Shown: in pieces, positions 43,409-55,557 of the stretch
How positions within the stretch are numbered: position 1 is the first letter of the stretch
Layout: every line of letters starts with the position of its first letter
Assembly (NCBI GenBank): GCA_026826555.1
Contig: JAKSZT010053881.1
Location: forward strand, 7,265,373 to 7,329,372
DNA: 64,000 nt
Source: Tolypeutes matacus
Lineage: Eukaryota > Chordata > Mammalia > Cingulata > Chlamyphoridae
Direction of reading: 5' to 3'
Notes under the pieces: generated by a model
Seen by the model: the letters and a program-made list of their open reading frames with translations, nothing else
The model's database searches: none
What the model was told of the DNA's origin: nothing
Made by a program: the position numbers and the translations under genes

Positions 43409-44462
43409 CAGATAAAATTTTAAGTTTTTGAAAGAAAACAATTGCAAATGAAGAATTTTATATCTGGTGAGACTCTTTCAGAAATGAAGGTGAAATTAAG
43501 ACATTCCAAGATGAACCAATGCTGAGGGAGTTTGTCACCACTAGACTTGCCCTACAAGCAATGCTAAAGGGAGTTCTTAAGCCTGAAAGGAAAGGACACC
43601 AGAAAGTGGATCAAAGAACCATTAAGAAATAAAGAATTTTGACAAAGTAACCATATGGATAATTATAGATACCAGGACTATTGTTTCTTTTTTTTTTTTT
43701 TTTTGCCTTTTTTTGGTATATACCTCCATATTTTACTTCTTACAGGTTCTAAAATGCAAATTCATAAACAGTAATGATAAATATATGGTTTTGGACACAC
43801 AATATATAAAAATAAAAATTTTAACAAAAAGGTGAGGGATGAGGGGTATAGAAACATTGCAAGTATATGCTGATGAAGTTAAGTTGGTATAAAGTCAGAC
43901 ATGATTGTTATAGATGTAGAATATTAAATTCAAGCTCCATGATAACCACAAAAAAATATATGGAAAATATATACAGAAAGAAATGAGAAGGGATTCAAAA
44001 TTGTACACCACAAAAAATCAAATAAATACAAAAGTAGACATTAACAGAAGAATTGAGGGGCATGAAAGGTATAAGACTTACAAAAACAAAATAGCAAAAT
44101 GGCAGAAAAAGTCCTGCATTATCAATAATTACTTTAAATATAAATTGATTAAACTTTCCAGTCAAATGGCAGAGATTGGCAGAATGGATTAAGAAGCATG
44201 ACACAACTATAAGCTGTTTACAGGACTCACATTAAATTCAAAGACACAAATACAATGAGAGTGAAAGAACAGAAAAAATATACCATGCAAATAGTATCCA
44301 GAAGAGATCTGGAGTATCTATACTAAGATCAGATAAAATAGACTTTAAGCCAAAAATTGTTATGAGGTACAAACAAGGTCATGAATTGATGAAAGGATCA
44401 ATTTAACAAGAAAACAAAAGATTATAAATCTATATGCACCTAGTGGCAGAGCCCCAAAATAA

Positions 44463-44702
44463 ATGAAACTAATAATGACAGATTTGAAGGAAGAAATAGA
44501 TGGTTCTACAATAATAGTAGGAGACTTTAATATACCATTTTCAATACTGGATAGAACATCTAAGCAGAAGATCAATAAGGAAAGAGAAAACCTGAATGAT
44601 GCTATAAACCAAAATGACCTAACAAAAATATATAGAATACTTCACCAACAGCAGCAGAATACACATTCTTCTCTAGAGCACATGGATCATTCTCCAGGAT
44701 AG
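44463..44702 (+). pseudogene. Old L1 ORF2 endonuclease fragment
   Basis: A 79-residue frame contains IIVGDFNIPFS, the GDFN catalytic motif of the L1 apurinic-type endonuclease. Upstream text tagactttaagccaaaaatt also belongs to this domain. The frame ends before the SDH motif. Confidence 0.8.
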
Positions 44703-44857
44703 ACCGTATGTTAGTCACAAAGCAAGTCTCAATAAATTCAAAAGTATTGAAATAATATGATGTATCTTCTGTGACCACAATGGGGTGAAGCTAGAAATCA
44801 ATAACAGAAGGAGACATAGAAGATTCTCAAATATGTGGAAATTAAATAGTGCACTCT

Positions 44858-44942
44858 ATTTTTTTATCATGTACCAGGGATTGAATCCAAGACCTTGTAC
44901 ATGGGAAGCAGATGCTCAACCATTTGAGCTACATCTGCTCCC
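44858..44942 (-). mobile_element. DAS SINE short monomer A (same-site pair)
   Basis: T tract, ccagggattgaatccaagac and catttgagctacatctgctc. Flanked by aatagtgcactct (44845-44857) and aataacgcactct (44943-44955). Confidence 0.93.
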
Positions 44943-44955
44943 AATAACGCACTCT

Positions 44956-45050
44956 TTTTTTTTTTTTTTACTGGGAGGTACCGGGGATCGAACCCCAGTC
45001 TCTCCATATGGTAGATGGACGCCAAACCTCTTGAGCCACATCCGTTTCCC
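44956..45050 (-). mobile_element. DAS SINE short monomer B (same-site pair)
   Basis: T15 tract, aggtaccggggatcgaaccc and cttgagccacatccgtttcc. Flanked by aataacgcactct (44943-44955) and aataatgcactct (45051-45063). It is a different SINE sequence from monomer A (about 20% different), so not a duplication of it. Confidence 0.95.
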
Positions 45051-45113
45051 AATAATGCACTCTTAAATCAACCTATAGGTCGATTGAATAGGTCAAAGAA
45101 AAAAATCACAAGG

Positions 45114-45600
45114 TGTTTTAGTTTACCGTGATGCTCAAGCAAATACCATGAAATGGGTTGGGTTAAAAAATGAGAATTTATTTGCTTACTGTTTTAAGAC
45201 TAAGAGACTCCAAATCAAGGCATCATCAAGGTAATGCTTTCGTACTGAAGACTGTGAATTTCTGGGGCTAGCTGCTGGTGATCTTTGGTCCTTAGCTTGT
45301 CAAATGGCAAGGTACATGGCAGCCTCTCCTGGCCTCTCCATTTTCTTTCAGGTTCCTTTGAATTTCAGCTTCAGGATGTTTGCTGTGCCTTTTTCTCTCT
45401 CAGTCTGGATTTCAATTCACTTATAAAAGACTCCAGTAATAGGATTAAGATCCATCCTGATTGAGGTAGACCATGCCTTAAAGAACTGAAGTAACCTTAT
45501 CTAAAGGTCCTACTTACAATGGGTTCACATCCATAGGAATGGATTAAATTTAAGAACATGTTTTTTTTTTCTGGGGTACATACAGCTTCAAACCACCACA
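45114..45600 (-). mobile_element. Solo LTR, MaLR/ERVL-like, armadillo copy 3
   Basis: Starts tgttttagtttaccgtgatg, ends agcttcaaaccaccaca (minus strand TG...CA). It interrupts old L1 text; caagg (45109-45113) and caaga (45601-45605) form a 5-bp TSD with one mismatch, the size expected for ERVL/MaLR. Landmarks shared with copy 2: ttataaaagactccagtaat, gattaagatccatcctg and ttcacatccataggaatgg. Confidence 0.8.
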
Positions 45601-45989
45601 CAAGAGAAAATTAGGAACTATCTTGAGATAAATGAAAATGGAAGCACAACATACCAAAATTTATGGTATGCAGCAAATGCAGTGCTGAGAGGGAAATTTC
45701 TAAATGCTTAAATTAAATACAAAAGAGCATCTGAAATCAGAGACCTAACCTCACAACTGGAGGACTGAGAAAAGGAGGAGAAACTAAACCCAAAGTGAGG
45801 AGAAGGAAGGAAATAACAAATATTAGAGTGGAGATAAATGAAAGAAAGAATAGAAAAAAGGTAGAGAGAATTAACAGAACCAAATGTTGGTTCTTTGAAA
45901 ATATCAATAAAATCAACAAATCCTTAGCTAGACTGACAAAGAAAAAAGAGAATGCAAATGTCTACAATCAGAAATGAAAAAAGGAGACA

Positions 45990-46621
45990 TAAAAGAACAA
46001 CTATTGTATGATTGCACTTACATGAAATATCTAGACTAGGCAAATTCATAGAAACAGACAATAGATTAGAGGTTACAGGGGGGCTGAAAGGAGGTGAGAA
46101 TGGAAAGTAATTGCTTAATGAGTGCAGAGTTTCAATTTGGGGTGATGATAAAGTTTTGGAAATAGCGATAATGGTTGAACAACATTGTGCATGTAATTAA
46201 TGCCATGGAATTGTATACTTACAAATGGTTGAAAAGGCAAATTTTTATGTTATATATATTTTACCACAATGAAATTAAAAAAAAAGAGAGGGGAAAAATT
46301 GTCCAATTCTCTCTTCAAAACTGCTCCTCCCATAGCCTTCCCCACCTCAGTTGATATAGCTTCCTTCTAGTTGCTCAGGCCTCAATTCTTGGAGTCCTTC
46401 TTGATTGTTCTGTTTTTCCTACAGCCCACATCTAATCCAGCTCTAAATCAAGACCTGCAAAAATGGTCCAATTTCCACCATCTGCTGCTGACACTTAGGC
46501 TACAATCCTGTCCACTTAATGTATAGAGAAAGGCTCCCTGCTTCTGCCATGGTTCCATGTAGGTGCCAGAGTGACCCCTGGAACACAAATCATCTCATGT
46601 CACACCTCTGTTCCATGCTCC
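45990..46621 (+). mobile_element. Composite insert: L1 3' end plus L2-like segment
   Basis: Old L1 text breaks at ggagacataaaagaac and resumes at aaacattactattgacctg. Between lie an L1 3' end (tattgtatgattgcacttac to ttttaccacaatgaaatt and an A9 run at about 46278) and about 330 bp of L2-like text (gttgctcaggcctcaattc, cagagtgacccctggaacac). There is no second A tail at the right end. Confidence 0.6.
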
Positions 46622-46777
46622 CCATGGGGGAAACATTACTATTGACCTGAATGAAATAAAAAGTGTTATGAGGATACTATGAACAACTATACTCCTGAAA
46701 ATTAAATAACCTAGATGAAATGGATAAATTCCTAATAACACACAAACTACCTATACTAACTCAAAAAGAAATAGAGG

Positions 46778-47139
46778 GGATGTGGCTCAAGCAGTTGGGC
46801 ACCTGCCTACCACGTGGGAGGTCCTGGGTTCGGTTCCTTGTGTCTCCTAAAGAAGGTGAGCCAGACAGCAAGCTGTTGTGATGGACCAATGTGGTGAGCT
46901 AATGCAACAAGATGATGCAGCGAGATGATACAACAAAGAGACACAGCAAGGAAACACAATGAGAGACACAAAAAGCAGGGAATGGAGGTGGCTCAAGTGA
47001 TTGGGTGCCTCCCTCCCACATAGGAAGTCCCGGTTCAGTTCCCAGCATCCTCTAAAAAAAAAAAGAAGAAGAAGAACAGAGAGCAGACAATGAGCAAAAA
47101 ATAACAAGGTGGGGGTAAATTAAAAAAAAAAAAAAAAAA
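46778..47139 (+). mobile_element. DAS SINE dimer with 13-bp TSD
   Basis: Two heads (gatgtggctcaagcagttgg and gaggtggctcaagtgattgg), with B boxes gtcctgggttcggttcc and cccggttcagttcc. TSD aaagaaatagagg at 46765-46777 and 47140-47152, perfect. Old L1 ORF2 continues on both sides. Confidence 0.95.
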
Positions 47140-47715
47140 AAAGAAATAGAGGATCTCAACAGACCTATAACAAGTAAAGTGATTGAATCAGTAATCAAAA
47201 ATCTTGCAACAAAGAAAATCTGAGGACTAGATGGTTTCATTTGTGAATTTTACCAAACATTCCAAGAAGAATTAATACCAATCCTACTTAAACTCTTTCA
47301 AACAATTGAAGAAGAGGGAACACTCCCTAACTCATTCTATGAGGCCAACATCACCCTAATACCAAAGAAGATAAAAATAATACAAGAAAAGAAAATTACA
47401 GACCAAAATCTCATATGAATATAGATGCAAAAACCCTCAATAAAATACTAACAAATGAATCTAACAAGATATGAAAAGAATTATACACTATGATAAAATG
47501 GGACTTAGCTCAGGGACACAAGGGTGAGAAAACCAATTAATGTAAAACATCACATTAATAGAATGAGGGAAAGAATATGTGATCATCTCAATTGACAGAA
47601 AAGGCACTTGACAAAATTCGGCATCCCTTCTTGATAAAAACACTTAGAAAACTAAGAATATTAGGAAATACCTTCAATGTGATAAAAGGCAGCTACAAAA
47701 AACCCACAGCTAACT

Positions 47716-47949
47716 TTGTACTCAGTGGTGAAAGATGAAACCTTCTGTGTAAGATCAGGAAAAAGACATAGATGCCCACTGTCACCACTGTTATTCAACA
47801 TTTTACTGAAAGTTCTAGCCAGAGCAATTAGGCAAGAAAAAGAAATAAAAGGCATCCAAATTGGAAAGGAAGAAGCAAAACTTTCTCTATTTGCAGATGA
47901 CAATATCCTGTATATAGAAAATCCTGAAGAATTACAACAAAGTTATTAG
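47716..47949 (+). pseudogene. Old L1 ORF2 reverse-transcriptase fragment
   Basis: A 77-residue frame with [19 protein letters not shown] and [15 protein letters not shown]. The FADD residues are the L1 form of the RT catalytic aspartates. Flanking RT text continues in other frames. Inactive because of frameshifts. Confidence 0.88.
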
Positions 47950-48341
47950 AGCCAATAAATGGAAAAAAAAAAGTATTGGAATATAATATCAACATGCAAA
48001 AATTATTAATGTTTCTATACACTAGTAGGGAATAACCTCAAGAGGCAATTAAGAAAAAAATACATTTACCATAGCAATTAAAATAATCAAATATTTAGGA
48101 ACAAATTTAACGAGGATGTAAAGGACTTGAAAACAGAAAACTACAGAAACAATGCTAAAAGAAATAAAAGAAAACCTAAATAAATGGAAGGACATTCTGT
48201 GTTAATGGATTGGAAGACTAATATTGTCAAGATGTCAGTTCTTCCCAAAGCAATTTACAGATTCAACACAATCCCAACCAAAAGTCAAATAGCCTTCTTT
48301 CTAGAAATGGAAACACCAGTCATTAAATTTATATGGGGGAA

Positions 48342-48747
48342 AAGGATGTGGCTCAAGTGATTGGGCTCCTGTCTACCATATAGGAGGTCCAGCATTCGAT
48401 CCCCAGGGTCTCCTGGTGAAAAGGCAAGCTGGCCTGTGTGACGAACAGGCCTGAGTGGAGTGCTGGCCCATGCAGGAGTGCTAGCCCGTGCAGAAAGATG
48501 ATGCAACAAAAAGAAACACAGAGGTAAGACAATAAGAGATGCAGCAGACCAGGGAGCTGAAGCGGTGCAAGAGACTGAGTGCCTCTTTCCCACTCTGGAA
48601 GGTCCCAGGATTGGTTCCCAGTGCCACCTAAAGAAAAGACAAGCAGACACTGAAGGACATGGAGAGCAGGCAGCAAGCTCAAAAACAATGGGTGGGGGGT
48701 GGGGTGGGAGGGCGGAGCATAAATAAATACATAAACAAATCTCTAAA
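48342..48747 (+). mobile_element. DAS SINE dimer
   Basis: Heads gatgtggctcaagtgattgg and gagctgaagcggtgcaagag. The linker holds repeated gtgctggcccatgcaggagt/gtgctagcccgtgcag units. Flanks aaatttatatgg and aaaattatatgg are a TSD with one mismatch. Sits in old L1 ORF2 text. Confidence 0.92.
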
Positions 48748-50346
48748 AAAATTATATGGAAGGGTAAGGGGCTTTGGATAGCCAAAAATATCTTTAAAAA
48801 GAATTAATTTGGGGGAGTCACATTTCTTGATTTTAGAATTTAATACAAGCCTACAGTGGTCAAAACAGCATGGTACTGACACAAGGACAGACATATAGAC
48901 TAATGGAACCAGATTGAGAGTTTAGAAATAAAGCCTGACATCTATGGCCAGCTGATTTTTGATGAGGGTGCCAGGTCCACTCAATTGGGAAAAACAGTCT
49001 CTTCAAAAAATGATGCTGGGAAAACTAGAAATCCTCATGCAAAAGAATGAAGGCTGACTACTATCACACACCATATACAAACAAAAATGGTTCAAAGGCC
49101 TAAATATAAGACCAGACCTATAAAATTCCTAGAAGAAACCACAGTGAAGCATACTCAGGACACATCTGTTAGGCAATGGTTTCTTAGACTTTATATCAAA
49201 AGCACAAGCAACAAAAGAAAACTAGATAAATGGGACTTCATCAAAATTTTTTTGTATCAAAGGACTTCATCATGAAAATAAAAAGACAACCTACAGAATG
49301 GTAGAAAATATTTGGAAATCACATCTGATAAGGGTTTAGTATCCAGAATATATAATAAACCCTACAACTCAACAACGAAAAAACAAACAACCCAATTAAA
49401 TACTGGGCAAAGAGGAAGATGACCCAAGATGGCAACAGAATAGGGAGCTCCAAAGATCAACTCATCCCACAAGGCAATTAATCAGCCAGGATCTGTCTGG
49501 ATCAACTGTTAGGGGACTCCAGAGACCAGAAGAACACAGTGCACCATCCAGGGAAGACCAGAAAGAAGAGACTGACAATTTGTGGTGAAAATTAATGAGT
49601 GGATTCCTCTACATTGCAGAGGCGGTTGCCCATCTTCCACTGGCAAGGCAGGCCACTTCTGGACCCACTCCCCAGCTGAAAGCAGAAGCACTCTTTCCCA
49701 AAAGTGGGGAGGAGAAGTGGCCTGGCACCAACTACAGTTGTTGATTGGCAAATTCTGCAAGCTGGATTCCAATCTTGAGCACAGCTGATGTTTAAACCTG
49801 CCCAAGCCACAAAGAAGCCAGCAGCATTTGTGCTATCTCCACCACTGGCAGGAGTGGAAGCAGGGGTGATTGAAAAACACACCACTGGCCCAGGGCAGTA
49901 GGGATCAGATCCAGCATGCCCAGTTTGGAAAGCTGCTGCTTAGGCCCCCACACCCAGTAGGAGTGGAAATTGGGTGCAGTTTGACATCTTCTTGGGGCTG
50001 AGCAGGCAGATTCACAGTGGGCCCCAACACCCCCTGGAAGGAGGGGAAGCATGCATTCTCTCGTGAGAAATGCAGACAGATTTACTGCACCCACCTTGAA
50101 AGTGTGCTGCACACTCAGCGCCCCTGAACAGAGAGGAAGAGCGCACCTCTTGGGGAATATGGTAGACTAGAAAGACTTGGAACTCTCTTCTTTCCCAGAA
50201 AAATAGCTAGAGGATAGGCAGAAATGGCCTGGAAAAAAATCTTCTAGGGTTTAGGACACTAGGGGAAGGCTGGAGACCACTCAGAAGAGAGAGTGACAAA
50301 AGAAAAGAAACATGATAGCTTAACTGTGAGTTAAAAGCCACAGCTA

Positions 50347-50749
50347 GCAATGGAAGAAATTATAACAGTGAGGTGGAGCCAGTGGCCACTAGATGCTTTT
50401 GGGGTAGGGAAGGGAAAAGCAGCTGTAATACACGGGCTTTTTCAAGACTTGGGAATTATCCTGAGTGACATTACAACAACAGATACAGCATATACCATTT
50501 AACATCAGCATATACCATGCAGAACTGTGTGGGAGAGAGTGTGGTCTACAATGTGAACTATGGTCCATGCTTAGTGGCAAAGCCCCAGGATGTGTATATC
50601 CATTGCAGGTGATGTGCCACACTAATGAAAGATGTTTATGTGGGAGGTTGTGGGAGGTGTGGGAGGTGGGGAACATGGGAGTCCCTGTAATTTTTGTGTA
50701 ACATTTATGTAATCTAAGCATCTGTTAAAAAAATAAATAAAAAAAAAAA
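50347..50749 (+). mobile_element. 5'-truncated L1 3' end with TSD
   Basis: About 390 bp of L1 tail (agtggccactagatgctttt, gggaattatcctgagtgaca, gtggtctacaatgtgaacta, gtgggaggttgtgggaggtg, ttgtgtaacatttatgtaatc) plus A tail. TSD aaaagccacagct before (about 50333-50346) and after (about 50740-50754). Very similar to the complement of 58085-58490, so recent. Confidence 0.88.
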
Positions 50750-51628
50750 GCCACAGCTGCTTTTGCAGGCAACCTCCCCCATACTATACACACTTTTGAA
50801 TTCTCAGGCATCAGGGCCAGGGCCTACAAAAAAAGGGGGCCCCAGGGATCCACCTCCCAAGGAAAGGGGAGAAAGAAGGACTTAGTCTAAGGCTGACTCA
50901 GCTTTTGACCCACAAATTTGGTTTGCTGTGTCCCACAGGCCTTTCCAGGCTGGGGTGGCAGGGGCGCACCATTGTTTGCCTTGGGAGCTGGCTCAAGACT
51001 AAAGAGATCCAACGTTCTCAATCTCCCTCTCTACTGACTGGGACTGGGTATTGAGGACATAGAGGGGAGTGGAATTATTTCCTACATGGGAAAAGGAGGG
51101 AACTGCCAACAAAGGTTGGAGAACTATCTCTGAGAAAGTTTGAATTACAACGCTCTTAGACTCCAGATGGGAACCTCTAACACGGTGATCTGGTCTGTGT
51201 TGCCGCACACACACTCCAACCAGGCTTTGCACTGAGAGGGCTTCCAAGGAGAGTCATCTGCTGGCAAACCATGGAAATGCACATGAGGAAACTGAAAGTA
51301 AATTAGTAAGAGAGGCTTTTTCCGGCCTTTACAGCCTCCCTTCCCAAGCCCCTAGGAAGCAGGTCTGAAACCCATTACTGGGTCCAGGGCCAAGTTTTGA
51401 AAAACTAACAGGGACAATTCTAAAGACCCAGACCTGGTTGAAACAAAAATCAAAGAACAGCAGTAACACACAGCCTCCTGTCACTAAATCCCTACACAAG
51501 AGAGAGAAATTGAGCATCAGAATAAACTCACTATCCTAACCAGATGCCTAGACAAAAAAATTACAAGCCTTACTAAGAAAATAGAAGAAATTGTCCAAGA
51601 GAAGGAATATATCAAAGCCCCAGAAGAG

Positions 51629-51865
51629 ATGCAGGATATGAGAAAATTAATCAACAAGATGCATACAAATTTCCAAAATAAAATTAATAAGTTGAAAGAC
51701 AATTTGGCTAAAGAGATAAAAGACATCAAGAAGACACTGAATGAGCACAAAGAAAAATTTGAAAACCTGAATAAAAAAGTAACAGAGCTCATGGGAATGA
51801 AAGGCACAATAGGTAAGAGCAAAAACACATTAGCAGCAGACTTGAAATTAGAGAAGAAAGAATAA
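51629..51865 (+). pseudogene. Younger L1 ORF1 fragment
   Basis: A 78-residue frame rich in K/E/N with coiled-coil spacing (INKLKDNLAKEIKDIKKTL). It resembles the ORF1 at 13370 (KEIKNIKKILDEHKEEFE against KEIKDIKKTLNEHKEKFE). The frame is broken afterwards. Confidence 0.85.
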
Positions 51866-52765
51866 GTAATACAGAAGACAGAACAGCTGAAATTGAAGAA
51901 AGAGAAGATCAGAGAGAGAATGGAAAAAAATTGAGCAGGGGCTCAGAGAGTTGAATGGTAACACAAAATGCAACAACATAAATGTCATGGGAGTTCCAGA
52001 AGGAGAAGTGAAGGGAAAAGGATGCAGAAAGAGTATTTGAGGAAATAATAGCTGAAAATTTCCCAGCTCTCATGAAAGAAATGAACTTACATGTCCAAGA
52101 AGTGCAGGGTACCCCAATGAATAAATCTGAATAGACCTACTCCAAGACACATACCACTTAGAATGTCAAACATCAAAGATAAAGATAAAATTCTAAGAGC
52201 ACAAAGGGAGAAGCAAACCAAGATATAAAGGGAGGGCCAGTGTGTCTTAGTGTGGATTTCTCATCAGAAACCATGGGGGTGAGAAGACAGTGGTATGATA
52301 CAATTAGAATAATGAAAAAGAAAAACTGCCAGCTGAGAATTTTTTATCCAGCAAAATCGTTCTTCAAGTATGAAGGAGTTTAAAATATTCACAAGCAAAC
52401 AGAAACTAAGAGAGTTCATAAAAAAAGAACCCATCTTTGCAGGAAATATTAAGGGAGGCCTTAGATCCTGAAAGAAAAGGACAGGATAAAGGCTTGGAGG
52501 AGAGTATAGAAGAAAGAATAGCAGAAAAGATAACCAAAATTGTAAAAGGACAGATGAAAATCAGATATGACATATGAAAACCAAAGAATAAAATGGAGGA
52601 AGTAAATGATACATTTACAGTAATATCATTGAATGTGAATGGATTAAACTCCCCAATCAAAAGATATAGGCTGACAGAATGGATTAAAAAAATACAAAAC
52701 ATGAGCCATCCATATGCTGCTTCCAAGAGACAAAGCTTAGACCCAGGGATACAAACCAGCTGAAA

Positions 52766-53335
52766 GTGAAAGGTTGGAAAAAGATACTCCACACAAACAG
52801 TAACCAAAAAAGAGTAGGGAAAGGTATACTAATATCAGACAAAACAGACTTTAAATGCAAAAAAGTTACAAGAGATTCAGAAGGCCATTATATATTAATA
52901 AAAGAGACAACCTACCAGGAAGATATAACAGTCATAAATATCTATGCACCTAACCAGGGCGCCCCAAAATATATGAGACAAACTCTGGCAAAACTGAAGG
53001 GAGAATTAGACATCTCTACAATAATAGTTGGAGACTTCAACACACAACTCACATCATTAGCTAAAACAACTAGGCAGAAGATCAACAGGGAAACAGAGAA
53101 CTTGAACAGTATGATAAATGAGTTAGACCTAACAGACATATACAGAATGCTGCACCCAAACTCAGTGGGTTATACATTTTTTTCAAGTGCTCATGGATCT
53201 TTGTCCAGGGTAGACCATATTTTAGGTCACAATGCAAGTCTCAATAAATATAAAAAGAATGAACTTATACAAAGCACGTTCTCAGATCATAATGGAATGA
53301 AACTGGAAAACAATAATAGACAGGAAAGGTGGTAA
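52766..53335 (+). pseudogene. Younger L1 ORF2 endonuclease domain, long open frame
   Basis: 189 residues open. It contains INIYAPNQGAPKYM, IIVGDFNTQL (GDFN at 53031-53042), SRVDHILGH and [10 protein letters not shown] (SDH at 53282-53290), the ordered active-site motifs of L1 endonuclease, which nicks target DNA for reverse transcription. The N-terminal part (NGLNSPIKRYRLTEW-like, from 52637) is in another frame. It is the longest clearly domain-bearing frame in the window, but the element is not active. Confidence 0.88.
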
Positions 53336-54310
53336 ATTCACAACTGTGTGGAGGCTGAACAATGTATTCTTAAATAATCAGTGGATCAAAGAAGAAATTG
53401 TAAGTGAAATTAGTAAACATATTGAGACGAATGAAAATGACAACACAACTTACCAAAACTTATGGGACAGAGTGAAGGCAATCTTAAGAGGGAAATTTAT
53501 AGCCCTAAACACCTGTATTAAAAAAGAAGGAGCTAAAATCAAAGATCTAACTGAACAAGTGGAGAGACTAGAAAAAATAAAAATAGCATACCACTCCCAA
53601 AGCAAGCAGAAGGAAATAAATAATAAAGATTAAAGAAGAAATAAATGAGGTTGAGAACAATGACAACAACAACAAAAAAAAAAAAAATAGAGAAAATCAA
53701 CAAAATCAAAACCTGGTTCTTCGAGAAGATCAATAAAGTTGACAAACCCCTCGCTAGACAAACAAAGAAAAAAGGAGAGAAGATACAATGAAATAAAATC
53801 AGAAGTGAAAGGGGCGAAGTTACAGTTGACCTCACAGGAGTAAAAAGTATAGTAAGAGGATATTATGAGAAAATGTATGCCAACAAACTAGACAACCTAG
53901 ATGAAATGAACACATTTCTAGAAATGAACAACCTATACCAACATTACAAGAAATAAAAGAACTTAATAAAACAATCACATTTAAAGAGATTGAATCAGTC
54001 ATCAATAATCTCCCAATGAAGAAAAACACAGGACCAGATGGTTTCACAGGTCAATTCTATTAAGTATTTCAAGAAGAATTAACACCAATCCTGTTTAATG
54101 AAGCCAACATCATCCTAATACCAAAGCCAGATAAAGACACTATAAGAAAAGAAAATTACAGACCAATTTCTCTAATGAACATAGATGCAAAAATTTTAAA
54201 CAAAATTCCTTTAAATTGACTACAACAGCATATCAAAGAATTTATTCAACACAACCAAGTGGACAAGAAAAAAAAAGGCATCCAAATAAGAAAAGAAAAA
54301 AATAAAACTA

Positions 54311-54347
54311 TCACTATTTGTGGAATAACATAATCCACAAATAGTGA
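54311..54347. repeat. Perfect 14-bp palindrome stem at L1 RT active-site position
   Basis: tcactatttgtgga (54311-54324) and tccacaaatagtga (54334-54347) are exact inverted copies separated by nine bases. Related L1s here read actatttgctgatgacat at this point (63317), so the right arm is new. Confidence 0.95.
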
Positions 54348-55451
54348 AAATTCTGAAATGTCTATGACAAACTTACTTGAGCTAATAAACAAGTTCAGCA
54401 AAGTGGCAGGATACTTGGCAGGATACAAGATCAACACACAAAAATTAATAAAGTTTCTGTACAAAAGTATTGAACAATCGGAGGAGGAAATCAGGGGAAA
54501 ATTCCATTTACAATAGCAAGAAAAAGGCCAAAATATCTAGGAATAAAAGTTATCAAGGAAGTACAGAAACTATATGCAGGAAAGTACAAAACAATGCTAA
54601 AAGTAATCAAAGAAGACCCAAACTGCAAAAATATAAATGGGACCTCCTCAAAATTAAACTTTTGCACCTCAGAGGACTTTGTCAAAGGGGTGAAAAGGCA
54701 GCCAACTCAATGCGAGAATATATTTGGAAATCACATATCCAATAAGGGTTTAATACTGATGATATATAGGAAGATGCTACAACTCAATAATAAAAAGAAA
54801 ACGACCTGATTAAAAAATGGACAAAAGACTTGAATAAACATTTGTCCAAAGAAGAAATACAAATGGCAAAAACAAAACAAATGGCAAAAACCAAAACACA
54901 TGAAAAAATGTTCAATGTCACTAGCGATTAGGGAAATGCAAATAAAACTAAAATGAGATATCATTTTACACTTATTAGCATGATCACTATTAAAAGGGCA
55001 GAGAACTAAGGGAGAGGATATGGAGAAATAGGAATACTCATTCACTGTTGGTGGGAATGTAGAATGGTACAGCCACTGTGGAGGGCTGTTTGGCAGTTCC
55101 TAAGGAAGTTGAATATAGACTTGCCATGTGACCCAGAAGAACTGAGAGCAGTAACAAGAAAAGACATCTATACATCGATGTTCATTAGTGGTATTGTTCA
55201 CGATTGCCAAAAGATGGAAATAACCCTGGTATCCATCAATCAATGAATGGATAAAGAAATTGTGGTGTATTCACATAATGAAATATTTTGCAGCTGTAAA
55301 AAGAAATGAAGTCATAATCATGTGACAACATGGATGAACCTGGAGGACATTATATTGAGTGAAGCAAGCCAGATACAAAAGGACAAATACTGTATGACTG
55401 CACTACTATGAACTAAATATATTGTGTAATCTCATGGAGTTAATAACTTAA

Positions 55452-55557
55452 ATATGGGTCACCAGAAAATAGAATGAGTCTAGAAAATAGAATAACTTGA
55501 ATATGGGTCACCAGAAAATAGAATGAGTTTAGAATATGGGTCACCAGAAAATAGAAA
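55452..55557 (+). repeat. Tandem repeat in L1 3'UTR
   Basis: Three copies of an aatatgggtcaccagaaaat-containing unit, spaced 57 and 39 bp, with agaatgagt following the first two. Confidence 0.9.

Noticed and set aside
50465..50701. Cysteine-rich 78-residue ORF in the 50 kb L1 tail
   Set aside because: The same 3'UTR segment elsewhere has no conserved frame; chance ORF in L1 noncoding sequence.
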